DNA of 64,000 nt from an uncultured Muribaculum sp. (GTDB taxonomy: Bacteria > Bacteroidota > Bacteroidia > Bacteroidales > Muribaculaceae), in assembly GCA_910587665.1 (NCBI GenBank), contig CAJUMZ010000010.1:24627-88626 (forward strand), written 5' to 3'. A program made the position numbers and the translations under genes. This document shows, piece by piece, positions 1 to 8,555 of this stretch (its first letter is position 1; each line of letters starts with the position of its first letter). The notes beneath the pieces are model-generated. The model was not told the origin of the DNA, did no database searches, and worked only from the letters and a program-made list of their open reading frames with translations.

Positions 1-2
1 GC

Positions 3-371
3 ATTATAATTCATGAAGCAAACAGCCGGTACGGATTAAGCGAGCTTATGAAAGCGAGTGATGCACTACTCACCGATTATACCTCAGGATATTACGACTA
101 TCTGCTTTTAGACCGATCCGTAATATTTAATTTTTACGACATTGACCGATATAAACATTCAAGAGGGTTCACGTTCACCCCAATTGAATCAATATGTGCT
201 GGAGAAATCGTAAAAGACGCTGCGGGACTCGAAAACGCACTGATGTCGCTTGACGAAAATACAGCCAAATACAAGGAAAAGCGACGATTTGTAAAGGATC
301 TGGTATTCACATACTCCGATACAAAATCCACCTATAGGATCTTCGAGCGGTTTTTATCTCCACTTTCTTAA
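3..371 (+). CDS. CDP-glycerol glycerophosphotransferase-like protein, C-terminal fragment
   Basis: The reading frame is open from the left edge of the window, so the gene starts upstream and only about 122 residues are visible. The fragment has the LxELMKxSDALLTDY-x-SGYYDYLLLD pattern typical of the C-terminal half of TagF/TagB-type glycerophosphotransferases, followed by IFxxYDIDRY, an RGF motif and the short helical end of that family. These enzymes transfer polyol-phosphate from a CDP carrier onto a membrane-linked glycan, which fits the surface-polysaccharide cluster alongside. It is convergent with the minus-strand operon and ends 19 bases from the stop of the acetyltransferase gene. Family assignment is fairly firm; substrate is unknown. 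Confidence 0.75.
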   Translation: MIIHEANSRYGLSELMKASDALLTDYTSGYYDYLLLDRSVIFNFYDIDRYKHSRGFTFTPIESICAGEIVKDAAGLENALMSLDENTAKYKEKRRFVKDLVFTYSDTKSTYRIFERFLSPLS

Positions 372-390
372 AAATCGGCATCATTAAAAT

Positions 391-975
391 TTAGACTTTA
401 TCCCATGTATTTGATTCCTGATTATACATCTTGATAACTTTTGCGGGAGCACCTACAGCAACACAATAGTCAGGGATATCTTTGGTTACAACAGAATTAG
501 CCCCAATGACGCAATGCTTTCCGATATTGGCGCCAAGTACGGCTACACCCACGCCAAGCCACGAACCCTCTCCTATTCTCACACAACCGATCTGCTTGAG
601 CGGCTGCTCTAAAACGGGGATAGCCGGATCTTCATAACCATGCAGGTTATCAGAAATATACACTCTGTCGGCGGTAAGCACCTTATCTTCAATCACGATA
701 CTTTTTGTAGCATATATCTCATTAAAATGGCCAATCACGCATCCGTCACCAATGGAAAGATTGCAACTGTCCGACCCCGTGTCGGGACAAGCGGCAAGCC
801 AACTTTTATATTGAACAAGCACATTGTCACCGATCGAGATATTTTCCTCGCCATAAATATGCAAAGGAGACTGTATGGAGACCCCTCTGCCAAAACTCTT
901 GAATCGTCGTGAATAGACGATATTGAAACATGCTTTTTTTACCTTACGTATTACGCTGTCGATCAATGGTTCCAT
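391..975 (-). CDS. Hexapeptide-repeat O-acetyltransferase (LbH fold)
   Basis: A 194-residue protein when started at the ATG at 975. The frame stays open up to 1161, but that extension lies wholly inside the neighbouring glycosyltransferase gene and has no family character. The middle and C-terminal parts show isoleucine/glycine hexapeptide repeats (IGDGCVIG, IGEGSWLG) and the classic end IGKHCVIGANSVVTKDIPD followed by AVGAPAKVIK. This is the WbbJ/maltose-acetyltransferase type, a trimeric left-handed beta-helix enzyme using acetyl-CoA. In this operon it most likely O-acetylates a sugar of the exopolysaccharide repeat unit. Its start overlaps the end of the upstream glycosyltransferase gene by 32 bases, which suggests translational coupling. 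It is the last visible gene of the operon. Confidence 0.85.
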   Translation of the reverse strand: MEPLIDSVIRKVKKACFNIVYSRRFKSFGRGVSIQSPLHIYGEENISIGDNVLVQYKSWLAACPDTGSDSCNLSIGDGCVIGHFNEIYATKSIVIEDKVLTADRVYISDNLHGYEDPAIPVLEQPLKQIGCVRIGEGSWLGVGVAVLGANIGKHCVIGANSVVTKDIPDYCVAVGAPAKVIKMYNQESNTWDKV

Positions 976-2104
976 ATTTAAGATAAATTTCAAAAACGGT
1001 CTTAGTATTGTCAGTCGATAAAAAATGATTTTGTGAAAAATCCATGCCTTGTGATGCAATTTTACGTGCCAATACGGAATTCTCAATTGCAAACGCCATC
1101 TTATCAGCAAGCTGGGTGACATCACCGGTATTAAACAGCAATCCGGTAACACCATCGTCAATCAACTCTTTATTTGCCCCTCCATCAGAAGCAATTACCA
1201 AAAGACCGGCTCGCATATATTCTATAGTAACACGGCCAAACGCTTCATTGACCGACAACATCAGACCGCAATCCATGCCGGAATACAATTCCTCCGGATG
1301 TTTGACCCAGCCCACAAATGACACATAAGGACTTATATTATAGTGTTCAACCAGTTTCTTTAGGCGTGAACTCTCCGAACCTTCACCTATTATGGTAAGA
1401 TGCAATGCAGTATATCTGCGTTCATTAACAAGAATATTAATAGCCTCAACAGCGTCGCATTGACGCTTTGCCATATTTACCGCCCCGGTAATACAAAAGT
1501 TAACTTTTGCATTATCGCGTTTTTGCGTTGATATTAGCTTAAGGGGTATACCGTTGTAGACTACATCTATTTTATTTTTATCTATACAATGAAGAAACCG
1601 TTGCCTAACACTCTCTGAAATCGCGATGAAGCGTGATGCGTTGCGATAAATTATCTTTTCCTGACGCACTCCTATCAATGGAGTCAGATTAAAGTCAAGA
1701 TCACCAAATTCACGCAAATGCCATATATGCGGCACTTTTAATTTATCTGCGATAATAGCCCCTATGTCAAATATACTGCTGTTAGAATGAATCAAATCAA
1801 TACTAATCCCCTTAAGCTTATTTAAAATAGCAGGGACATTAAACAAATTAGTCGCATAGCGCACAAAATTAAGCGGAGATCGAGAGCTATATTTAAACGG
1901 ATAGAAGCGTGATGAAACACACTTGATACCATATTTTCGCGCCTCAGTCAAAATACTTGACGAGGAAGATTTTATTTCAATCGGAGTAAGCAATATCGGC
2001 TTGATCGAATATGGCTCACGCTGCAGCTCAACCATCAGCTGCAACAACGAGTGGTTACCACCATCCATCGGTGTGCAATGAGTGATAAAGAGGACATTCA
2101 TCAT
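944..2104 (-). CDS. Glycosyltransferase family 4 (GT-B fold)
   Basis: A 386-residue cytoplasmic GT-B enzyme. The N-terminal half starts NVLFITHCTPMDGGNHSLL, with the conserved GG loop near the acceptor side, and includes an IWHLREFGD stretch. The C-terminal half carries the donor-binding elements: FCITGAVNMAKRQCDAVEA, IIGEGSESSRLKKL, VSFVGWVKHPEELYSGMDCGLMLSVNEAFGRVTIEYM and then a GG-x-KELIDDGVTGLLF segment. The E-x7-E region, here EAFGRVTIE, is intact, so it is probably active with retaining chemistry. It would add one sugar to the lipid-linked repeat unit; donor and acceptor cannot be read from sequence. It follows the upstream gene by 4 bases. Confidence 0.9.
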   Translation of the reverse strand: MMNVLFITHCTPMDGGNHSLLQLMVELQREPYSIKPILLTPIEIKSSSSSILTEARKYGIKCVSSRFYPFKYSSRSPLNFVRYATNLFNVPAILNKLKGISIDLIHSNSSIFDIGAIIADKLKVPHIWHLREFGDLDFNLTPLIGVRQEKIIYRNASRFIAISESVRQRFLHCIDKNKIDVVYNGIPLKLISTQKRDNAKVNFCITGAVNMAKRQCDAVEAINILVNERRYTALHLTIIGEGSESSRLKKLVEHYNISPYVSFVGWVKHPEELYSGMDCGLMLSVNEAFGRVTIEYMRAGLLVIASDGGANKELIDDGVTGLLFNTGDVTQLADKMAFAIENSVLARKIASQGMDFSQNHFLSTDNTKTVFEIYLKYGTIDRQRNT

Positions 2105-2108
2105 ACAG

Positions 2109-3047
2109 TCACTTTAATATGTCAAGCAAAAATTGACCGAGGCAAAAATACCGATAAAAGTCATCGTCTTGCCCACCCTTTTTGCCAAGTTGCAACCGGG
2201 GGTTATCGACATCAAGCACAGTATAAGATGAAGGCGATATATAAGGCGTATAGCATATTTCATCATTAGTGGTATAGAGATGCTTGCCTAAAGCGAGGGA
2301 CTCAATGGTGCGCATCGTAAGACCTGACTGATTCTCTTCCACGATGTCAAGAACCGCCGCCGATTCACCTGTTATACGACAAAACTCATCATAAGGCAAC
2401 CGTAGATTGTTGCAAAGCCGTTTACCTGTCACTTTATCAAGGACTGTACGCAACACCGAAGATTTAAGTCTGAAATACACGACCTTGTCTTTAGGTATAA
2501 TTGATGATATCTTTTTTAAAAATTTATATCTCCCGGGGCGATCTTCTCCTATGAACGATAAATCATAACGGTGTGCGTGATAAGGCTCTCCTTTCCGGAG
2601 ATAAAACAATGGTCGAAATTCAAAATTTTCATACTTAATGCAATCGAGCCTGTCAAAGCTTAAAATCTTATCAAAACACGGGAGCAGTACATCCTTATTG
2701 GCTATCTTATTCAAATTGTCCCAAAGATAGAGTATGAATCGGGCATGAGGATTGGACTTTTTAAGATGAGAGAGATGACCGGCAGAGAGATTTTCCCCCT
2801 TAATCACAAATACAATGTCATTATTAACCGATGCACCGGCGATGCCACGGTTCACAAATTCATCTATTTTATGACAGAGTAGAGAGTTAAGACGCAGCTT
2901 TTTTAAGAGTTTATGTACTATACCTGAGGACGGCACCGTTTTGACATAATCGACCACATAGCCCATAGACCTGAGCCGGTCGCAAATTGCGGAATCATAA
3001 TCATAGAATCCGAGTCCGATAAACAATAATCTCTTACCCTCAGTCAT
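2109..3047 (-). CDS. CgeB-like glycosyltransferase, probable
   Basis: A 312-residue protein that begins like a Rossmann GT-B domain (KRLLFIGLGFYDYDSAICDRL) and contains DIVFVIKGENLS, then an ILYLWDNLNKI segment and an SFDRLDC segment, the pattern of CgeB/DUF3880-type glycosyltransferases of Bacteroidetes capsule loci. Near the C-terminus, ESLALGKHLYTTNDE resembles the donor-site helix where GT4 enzymes have E-x7-E. No signal peptide or membrane segment is visible. Its position between the epimerase and a GT4 gene, with 4 to 6 base spacing, supports a role in repeat-unit assembly. The family is only moderately sure and the sugar is unknown. Confidence 0.65.
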   Translation of the reverse strand: MTEGKRLLFIGLGFYDYDSAICDRLRSMGYVVDYVKTVPSSGIVHKLLKKLRLNSLLCHKIDEFVNRGIAGASVNNDIVFVIKGENLSAGHLSHLKKSNPHARFILYLWDNLNKIANKDVLLPCFDKILSFDRLDCIKYENFEFRPLFYLRKGEPYHAHRYDLSFIGEDRPGRYKFLKKISSIIPKDKVVYFRLKSSVLRTVLDKVTGKRLCNNLRLPYDEFCRITGESAAVLDIVEENQSGLTMRTIESLALGKHLYTTNDEICYTPYISPSSYTVLDVDNPRLQLGKKGGQDDDFYRYFCLGQFLLDILK

Positions 3048-3053
3048 CTTATG

Positions 3054-4193
3054 TCATTTAAACATGCCTTTTGACTTCATTTCCTCAAGTGACTTCTCGT
3101 AACCGTCGCTAAGGATATCCTGGGTATTGACCCAATCGGTGAACTGTTTTAGTCCGGAATCAAAATCCCATTTTGGAGAATACCCAAGTTTTTCTTTCGC
3201 AAGCGATATATCCGCAAAATTATGACGGATATCACCTAAACGATAATTGCCCGAGATGACAAGCGGCACATCCGTTTTATAATGCTTGCAGAGAGTCTTG
3301 GCAACCGTAAGGACATCGGTAGAGACTCCAGAGCCAACGTTAAAAGCGAGACCGCTAACCCCCTTAGCTTCAAGGGCAAGAATCGTTGCATCAACTACGT
3401 CATCTATATAAACGAAATCGCGGCTTTCCTTGCCGTCTTCAAATATATTTATCTCCTTACCATGCTTTATTCTTGTCGAAAATATACTCAAAATCCCGGT
3501 ATAAGGATTGCTCAGCGACTGCCCGGGACCATATACATTCTGATAACGGAACGACACGGAATCGATTCCGAGACTTTTGCAAACAAGATGCACCAGTTGC
3601 CCCTGAACTTGCTTGGTTATACCATAAACCGAAGTAGGATGTGACAATGAGTCTTCAGTAGTTGCAACGAGAGACAAGGAAGAAGAGGTTTCGGGATAAT
3701 GTACCTCAAAGTCACCTTTCATCATCGTTGAGTCGTCACGGCATTCCGGATATACATACCGATTCAAATCGTCGCTCCAATATCTACCCTCACCATAAAT
3801 GGCACGCGATTCAGCCACAATGACCCGCCTTACACAGTGAGTAGTATTTGCAAGCAGGTCAAGCAGGATTGCCGTACCTCCGATATTTGTCGAAACATAT
3901 TTTTCAATTTCATACATTGACTGCCCCGTACCGGTTTCGGCAGCAAGGTGGATTACAGCCGACACTCCTTCAAGAGCCGTTTCCCAATCGGCCCGCGACC
4001 GCACGTCGCCATGTATAAACCGCACCTTATCTTTTATTGAACGATACAGCGGTGAAGTTACGTCAGGGTTTTCTCCATGAATCTGAGGAGAAAGATTATC
4101 AAGCACTGTTACTTGTCTTCCTTGCCGCAGAAGCTTAAGCGCTATATGAGAGCCAATGAAGCCGGCACCACCTGTTATCAAAATTCGTTCCAT
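3054..4193 (-). CDS. NAD-dependent nucleotide-sugar epimerase (dTDP-rhamnose 4-epimerase-like SDR)
   Basis: A 379-residue extended short-chain dehydrogenase. It opens with the NAD-binding motif ITGGAGFIGSHIA (residues about 5-17), then VLDNLSPQIHGE and IHGDVRS, HLAAETGTGQSMYEI, and the catalytic pattern SVYGITK (YxxxK) with the upstream serine region. The LSPQIHGE and GTGQSMYEI combination is characteristic of dTDP-L-rhamnose 4-epimerase (Tll/WbiB-like) relatives rather than plain GalE. It would make a rare 6-deoxysugar or a UDP-sugar for the polysaccharide. A 40-residue insertion around residues 145-185 lengthens it compared with the usual 310-350 residues. Substrate is an inference. Confidence 0.8.
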   Translation of the reverse strand: MERILITGGAGFIGSHIALKLLRQGRQVTVLDNLSPQIHGENPDVTSPLYRSIKDKVRFIHGDVRSRADWETALEGVSAVIHLAAETGTGQSMYEIEKYVSTNIGGTAILLDLLANTTHCVRRVIVAESRAIYGEGRYWSDDLNRYVYPECRDDSTMMKGDFEVHYPETSSSLSLVATTEDSLSHPTSVYGITKQVQGQLVHLVCKSLGIDSVSFRYQNVYGPGQSLSNPYTGILSIFSTRIKHGKEINIFEDGKESRDFVYIDDVVDATILALEAKGVSGLAFNVGSGVSTDVLTVAKTLCKHYKTDVPLVISGNYRLGDIRHNFADISLAKEKLGYSPKWDFDSGLKQFTDWVNTQDILSDGYEKSLEEMKSKGMFK

Positions 4194-4213
4194 CGTAATC
4201 CGTTTCTAAATTA

Positions 4214-5335
4214 TCACATTTCTTCTTGCGAATAAAATGACTTGTCGACCTTATCATCAAAAATAGTATAGAAATATTGCACTTTATACATTTGATGAGC
4301 ACTACTATTGCCTGACATGACATTATAATACTGTCTTAATGGAATCAATAATATCAGGAGCAATATAGGGATCGATATAAATTTCGCATACTCATTCCAG
4401 AATACTCTGATCATATTAGGCAGAGCAATACAATTAAACATTGTAAAATACCACGCCAGACGCCACATATCAGCAAAAAGGACAGCAGCAAAGAAATATC
4501 CGGCAATCGATATAAGTGTAATCTTATATTCCGCATCAGACATTTTCGGGATACACCATAACATACCAAATACTGATACAATACGGCAAATAGACTCCAC
4601 CGGACCAACTGCGAAGTCATCCATATCTGAAGATTCAAGTATGTCAAGGTAAAATTCATATCTCGAAGCCATCCCGGTCAGCGAAAGAAGTTTATACAAA
4701 ATCTTTAAATTATTAACCAACAAGCCGGAACAGCATACAAACAATACTGCCACCAATATCAACACCACTCGACCGGGTTTCTTCTTAACAAACGGCAATA
4801 TGAAAAACAATATACTCATATAGGCGGCGGTATGAATATTCACAGCCACAAGGAAAATGATAAACGCATACAGGAACCTGGTCTTCCCTTCCTTGAACAA
4901 AAGCACATACGGAATCCACATAGCCACCGCCATGGATATGAATTGCCGCTTTACTGTCATAAAGTTGAATACCACATTGGGGTCAGCGATAAACAATAAT
5001 ATAGCAAGCCAATACCATTCTTTATAGACCAGCCTTTTAACCATGAAACAGATTGTAAAAATCTCAAATGCCGCCATGCAGGCATTAAAGAAGATATACC
5101 CGGTTGGTCGGAATATGGTAACCAGCCATTCATATATAGGTTCCCAAAGTCCCTTTGGGGGGAATTGGAAGTTTTCATAGTAGACCCTATAGTCAATTGT
5201 GGTGTAATATTCAATGGAAAACATTACCCACAATCCGGCAAAAATCAGGTTGATATACTCAATTTTTGTATAATTGCTTTTATAATAAAGATATAAAAGG
5301 ACAAGAGACAAAAGTACATAGATATTATAAATCAT
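4214..5335 (-). CDS. EpsG-family polysaccharide polymerase (Wzy-type)
   Basis: A 373-residue polytopic inner-membrane protein with about ten hydrophobic segments. It begins MIYNIYVLLSLVLLYLYY, and the first loop carries DYRVYYENF and a W-x-PIYEWLVTIF motif, both typical of the EpsG family. Members polymerise lipid-linked repeat units at the periplasmic face, in the role of Wzy. It lies directly downstream of the chain-length regulator/kinase gene. No Wzx flippase is seen in the window, so it may lie beyond the left edge or outside this operon. Confidence 0.8.
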   Translation of the reverse strand: MIYNIYVLLSLVLLYLYYKSNYTKIEYINLIFAGLWVMFSIEYYTTIDYRVYYENFQFPPKGLWEPIYEWLVTIFRPTGYIFFNACMAAFEIFTICFMVKRLVYKEWYWLAILLFIADPNVVFNFMTVKRQFISMAVAMWIPYVLLFKEGKTRFLYAFIIFLVAVNIHTAAYMSILFFILPFVKKKPGRVVLILVAVLFVCCSGLLVNNLKILYKLLSLTGMASRYEFYLDILESSDMDDFAVGPVESICRIVSVFGMLWCIPKMSDAEYKITLISIAGYFFAAVLFADMWRLAWYFTMFNCIALPNMIRVFWNEYAKFISIPILLLILLIPLRQYYNVMSGNSSAHQMYKVQYFYTIFDDKVDKSFYSQEEM

Positions 5336-5365
5336 AGTACCATAATGATTTATTGTACAATATTC

Positions 5366-7663
5366 CTAACGCATATCAGGATAAATCCGCGATAGTTTGA
5401 CCCCGTTGACTATTAACCCTATGCGTTTCAGAGGATTCATCATCATCAACTCATTAAGCGCGTCTATCTCATCAAATGTAGTCTTATTAATCCTACATAC
5501 TATCAGAGTCACATCTGTGATTCGGTTAAGTGATATTGAGTCGCTTACCTGACCTACAGGGGAGCTATCTACAATTATGAAATCGAACTCTTTTCTCAAC
5601 TCATCAAAAAGCTGATCCACACGCGGCGAAAGAAGCAATTCCGACGCATTCGGAGGAATTGCCCCCCCTGTAATCACATTTAGATTAGGACACGCAGGAA
5701 CCTTACGAATGAGATCTTTGACGGTCAAATCATTGTCAACGATATATTGCGAAACACCGGGACCTTCCGGCAAGTTAAAATATTCAGCAATCTTCGGATT
5801 GCGGATATCCATATCTACAAGGGCAATCTTTTTACCGGATTGTGCAATACAGACTGCAAAATTTGAAGAAATAAATGTTTTTCCCGCACCTGACGCCATC
5901 GACGATATCTGCACTACCTTATTGGTACCGTTAGCCATCAGGAATTGCAAATTACCACGTAAATGGCAAAATGTCTCTGCCGCCTCATTATCATTGTCAA
6001 ACGAGATGAGATGATCTCCGGAGTTGTCCTTGCCTATGGATCCGACAACAGGAACAGATGTGAGTTCGGCAAGGTCAGATCGACCGGATATCTTTGTTCG
6101 GAACATATTCCTTATATATAACCATACCGGGACAGCGATAAGACCCAACAGGAAAAACAGCAGCATGACTTGCATTTTGGTCAGATTCGACTGCCCCTCA
6201 AGAGGATATGCCTTATCTATTATCTGACCTTTAGGTATTGCGTTAGCCATTCGTAAGTTGGTCTCTTCCCTGTGTTGCAAAAGGAGCAGGTATATATTTT
6301 CCTGAACAACCTGACGACGCTTTATATTAAGATACTCTCTTTCCTGACGCGGTAACTCCCCTAATCTTGAATCACTTGTATTCATCTGCTCACGCAGGTC
6401 GTGGAGTTTTACGCGTGCAGAGGCAAGCGAACGGTCAAGGGTGGCATTGATATTTTCGCGCATGGCGTCAAGCTGCGACGATATAGTGCGGAGAGCAGCA
6501 TTGTTATTTGTCTTGGCGTTGTTTACCAGCTTCATCCGCTCAAGGATAAGCTTGTTATACTCAGCAATAGCGTCGATTGCCGCCTCTGCGCCATAAGGAG
6601 TCGGTATAAGATCGTATTGATGCCCGGGATCATTCATCAATTCGCGTGTCATCTCAAGAATCTCATACTCCGTCTCTGCCTTTACAAGCTGCTCGTCAAT
6701 AGTCCCTTTCTTAGTGAATATGTACTGAGCATCAGCTACAAGATCGACGATATTATTATCCTTTTTATAATTTTCAACCGATTTTTCCGTAAGGTTCAAC
6801 TCTTCCGTCAGATCAGCAAGTCGCTTCTCTACAAAATCGGCAGTAATCTGATTACGCACCTTATTTTCCTCAATTCCGCGCTCATTATAACCGTCAACGA
6901 CTGCATTAACAATTTTTTCAGCAAAAGGAATACTTGTTGAATTGAGTGATACAGAAATTACACGAGCTTTCTTATTTGGGATAGCGCACATCACATTTTT
7001 CTGAAGTGCCTCAGTCGCCTGATTATAGCTTGTCACGATTATAGCTATATTCAAAGGCTTCCCGGCCTCGTAAAAATCTGTAGTCTTGAATACAAACTCA
7101 CCGTAAGGAGTATTAAATCTCAAGGGGAATTTTTTATCTTTGACCTCAGCGAGAGTAGTAAATCGACCAAGTTTCATCTTGGCGTCTACATCACCTTTCT
7201 TATCAACGTTAAGCTTGAATATCACCTGCTCGGTGAGAGTATCAGAAAACTGTGGGGGCGTGATTATCTCCACAGGAGTGTCATCGTATTTTCTTATTTT
7301 CTTCAGAATATTTTTCTTTACTATATATTGCTCATTTAGCTGATATTGCTTTACAATATTGCTAAAAAGAGTGTGAGAATACATGAGGGCAATTTCCTCA
7401 TCGACGGCAGCTTTTCCACCAAACATATCCGCAATGCTGAAGCTGCGGAGGAAGTCGCTTTTGGTATCGTTGTCGGTGATGAGCACATTTGCCTGTACTT
7501 CATATATCGGGGATTTCATATATGCATACACAGCTCCCAATGCCAAGAACACTACTACCGAGGCAAGTATATATTTCCACTTTGTCGAGTAGTAGCGCAA
7601 CAATTCTATGACATCAATCTTTTTATCTGCTTTTTTGTAGCTTTTAAAAGGGATTTCTTTCAT
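5366..7663 (-). CDS. Wzc-type polysaccharide co-polymerase with BY-kinase domain
   Basis: A 765-residue inner-membrane protein. The Wzz-like N-terminal part has a first membrane segment near residues 33-51 (YILASVVVFLALGAVYAYM), a long periplasmic coiled-coil region, the QEREYLNIKR motif, and a second membrane segment near residues 505-525. The cytoplasmic BY-kinase domain has Walker A ASGAGKT ending at residue 596, Walker A' VDMD at about 616-619, and Walker B IIVDSS at about 696-701. It should control chain length and work with the Wza-like protein encoded 14 bases upstream. Oddity: the protein ends SRIYPDMR with a single tyrosine (about 761), so the usual C-terminal tyrosine cluster is missing. 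Confidence 0.9.
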   Translation of the reverse strand: MKEIPFKSYKKADKKIDVIELLRYYSTKWKYILASVVVFLALGAVYAYMKSPIYEVQANVLITDNDTKSDFLRSFSIADMFGGKAAVDEEIALMYSHTLFSNIVKQYQLNEQYIVKKNILKKIRKYDDTPVEIITPPQFSDTLTEQVIFKLNVDKKGDVDAKMKLGRFTTLAEVKDKKFPLRFNTPYGEFVFKTTDFYEAGKPLNIAIIVTSYNQATEALQKNVMCAIPNKKARVISVSLNSTSIPFAEKIVNAVVDGYNERGIEENKVRNQITADFVEKRLADLTEELNLTEKSVENYKKDNNIVDLVADAQYIFTKKGTIDEQLVKAETEYEILEMTRELMNDPGHQYDLIPTPYGAEAAIDAIAEYNKLILERMKLVNNAKTNNNAALRTISSQLDAMRENINATLDRSLASARVKLHDLREQMNTSDSRLGELPRQEREYLNIKRRQVVQENIYLLLLQHREETNLRMANAIPKGQIIDKAYPLEGQSNLTKMQVMLLFFLLGLIAVPVWLYIRNMFRTKISGRSDLAELTSVPVVGSIGKDNSGDHLISFDNDNEAAETFCHLRGNLQFLMANGTNKVVQISSMASGAGKTFISSNFAVCIAQSGKKIALVDMDIRNPKIAEYFNLPEGPGVSQYIVDNDLTVKDLIRKVPACPNLNVITGGAIPPNASELLLSPRVDQLFDELRKEFDFIIVDSSPVGQVSDSISLNRITDVTLIVCRINKTTFDEIDALNELMMMNPLKRIGLIVNGVKLSRIYPDMR

Positions 7664-7677
7664 GTCTCGGCGGGGTT

Positions 7678-8484
7678 TTATTTGTTAATAAACAGGGCGA
7701 TGCAGAGAGAGGCGATAACGGAGCAGGCGCTGACGATGGCGCTTACCACCTGCACCTTGAAGGAGTTGTTCTGATTGTAGGTAGCCACATCTTTACGGAT
7801 GGCGTTGGGCTCTACGTAGACCACGTCGTTTTGCTGCAGGTAGAAATATGGCTGTGAGAGCAGGTCGGAACGGTTCAAGTCAACGTGATAAAACACTCGC
7901 TTGCCGTCTACCTCACGGATTATCAGCACATTGTTACGCTCTCCATACTCGGTAAGGTCGCCTGCGTCGGCAAGCGCGTCAAGTACCGTGTATCGCTCGC
8001 GGGTCACGTCATAGGCACCGGGACGCTCTACCTCGCCGAGCACATTGACGCGGAAGTTGGCAAGCTCCACCTTCACATAAGGGTCTTCAACATCCTGGCT
8101 TATGCGCTTGGTGAGCAGGGTCGTAAGCTGCTCGGTGGTAAGTCCGGCTACATGTATCACGCCGAGCCTCGGGAAATTGATATCGCCCGCCTTGTCGACG
8201 CGGTAGGTCAGCGTACGGGGCTGCGTGGTGGTGAGAAGCGTCGTGGAAGTAGCCGGGTTGATAAGCGGCAGGTTGTATTCCATTGTAGCCTCCGGGACAA
8301 GCGAGGTCACCGTGATCATCAGCTCGTCGTCGGGGATTATCTTTATGGCATAGTCGGATGACGGCAGTTCACCGTACTGCTGTGTCTTTATATCTTCAAA
8401 ATATGGCAGTGAAGTCTTTGAAGTCGTACACGCGCCAAGCGCAATCAGCATCGTGCCGAAAATGATGTGTTTAAATATTCTCAT
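7678..8484 (-). CDS. Wza-like outer-membrane polysaccharide export lipoprotein
   Basis: A 268-residue lipoprotein. The signal peptide ends in a lipobox LGAC with the acylated cysteine at residue 19. The Poly_export domain (DYAIKIIPDDELMITV) is followed by an SLBB-like segment around VLGEVERPGAYDVTRERYTVLDALADAGD, and a hydrophobic helix lies near the C-terminus (VVSAIVSACSVIASLCIALF). That layout matches Bacteroidetes Wza/BexD homologues, which form the outer-membrane exit pore. The gene sits between the GT2 gene (71 bases upstream) and the Wzc-type gene, the usual order for such export pairs. Confidence 0.9.
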   Translation of the reverse strand: MRIFKHIIFGTMLIALGACTTSKTSLPYFEDIKTQQYGELPSSDYAIKIIPDDELMITVTSLVPEATMEYNLPLINPATSTTLLTTTQPRTLTYRVDKAGDINFPRLGVIHVAGLTTEQLTTLLTKRISQDVEDPYVKVELANFRVNVLGEVERPGAYDVTRERYTVLDALADAGDLTEYGERNNVLIIREVDGKRVFYHVDLNRSDLLSQPYFYLQQNDVVYVEPNAIRKDVATYNQNNSFKVQVVSAIVSACSVIASLCIALFINK

Positions 8485-8555
8485 TATGCTTATTCTATAT
8501 ATTATTAAAGTATAACGTAATGACCGGCTGCTTTATTATCTTAATTTAACATTTT

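Noticed and set aside
976..1161. N-terminal extension of the acetyltransferase frame to an ATG at 1161
   Set aside because: The extension lies fully inside the glycosyltransferase gene, shows no acetyltransferase similarity and is rich in residues typical of an out-of-frame shadow. The ATG at 975 fits the family.
6401..6940. 179-codon plus-strand frame within the Wzc-type gene
   Set aside because: It is the reverse of the coiled-coil region of the chain-length regulator and has no start context or similarity.
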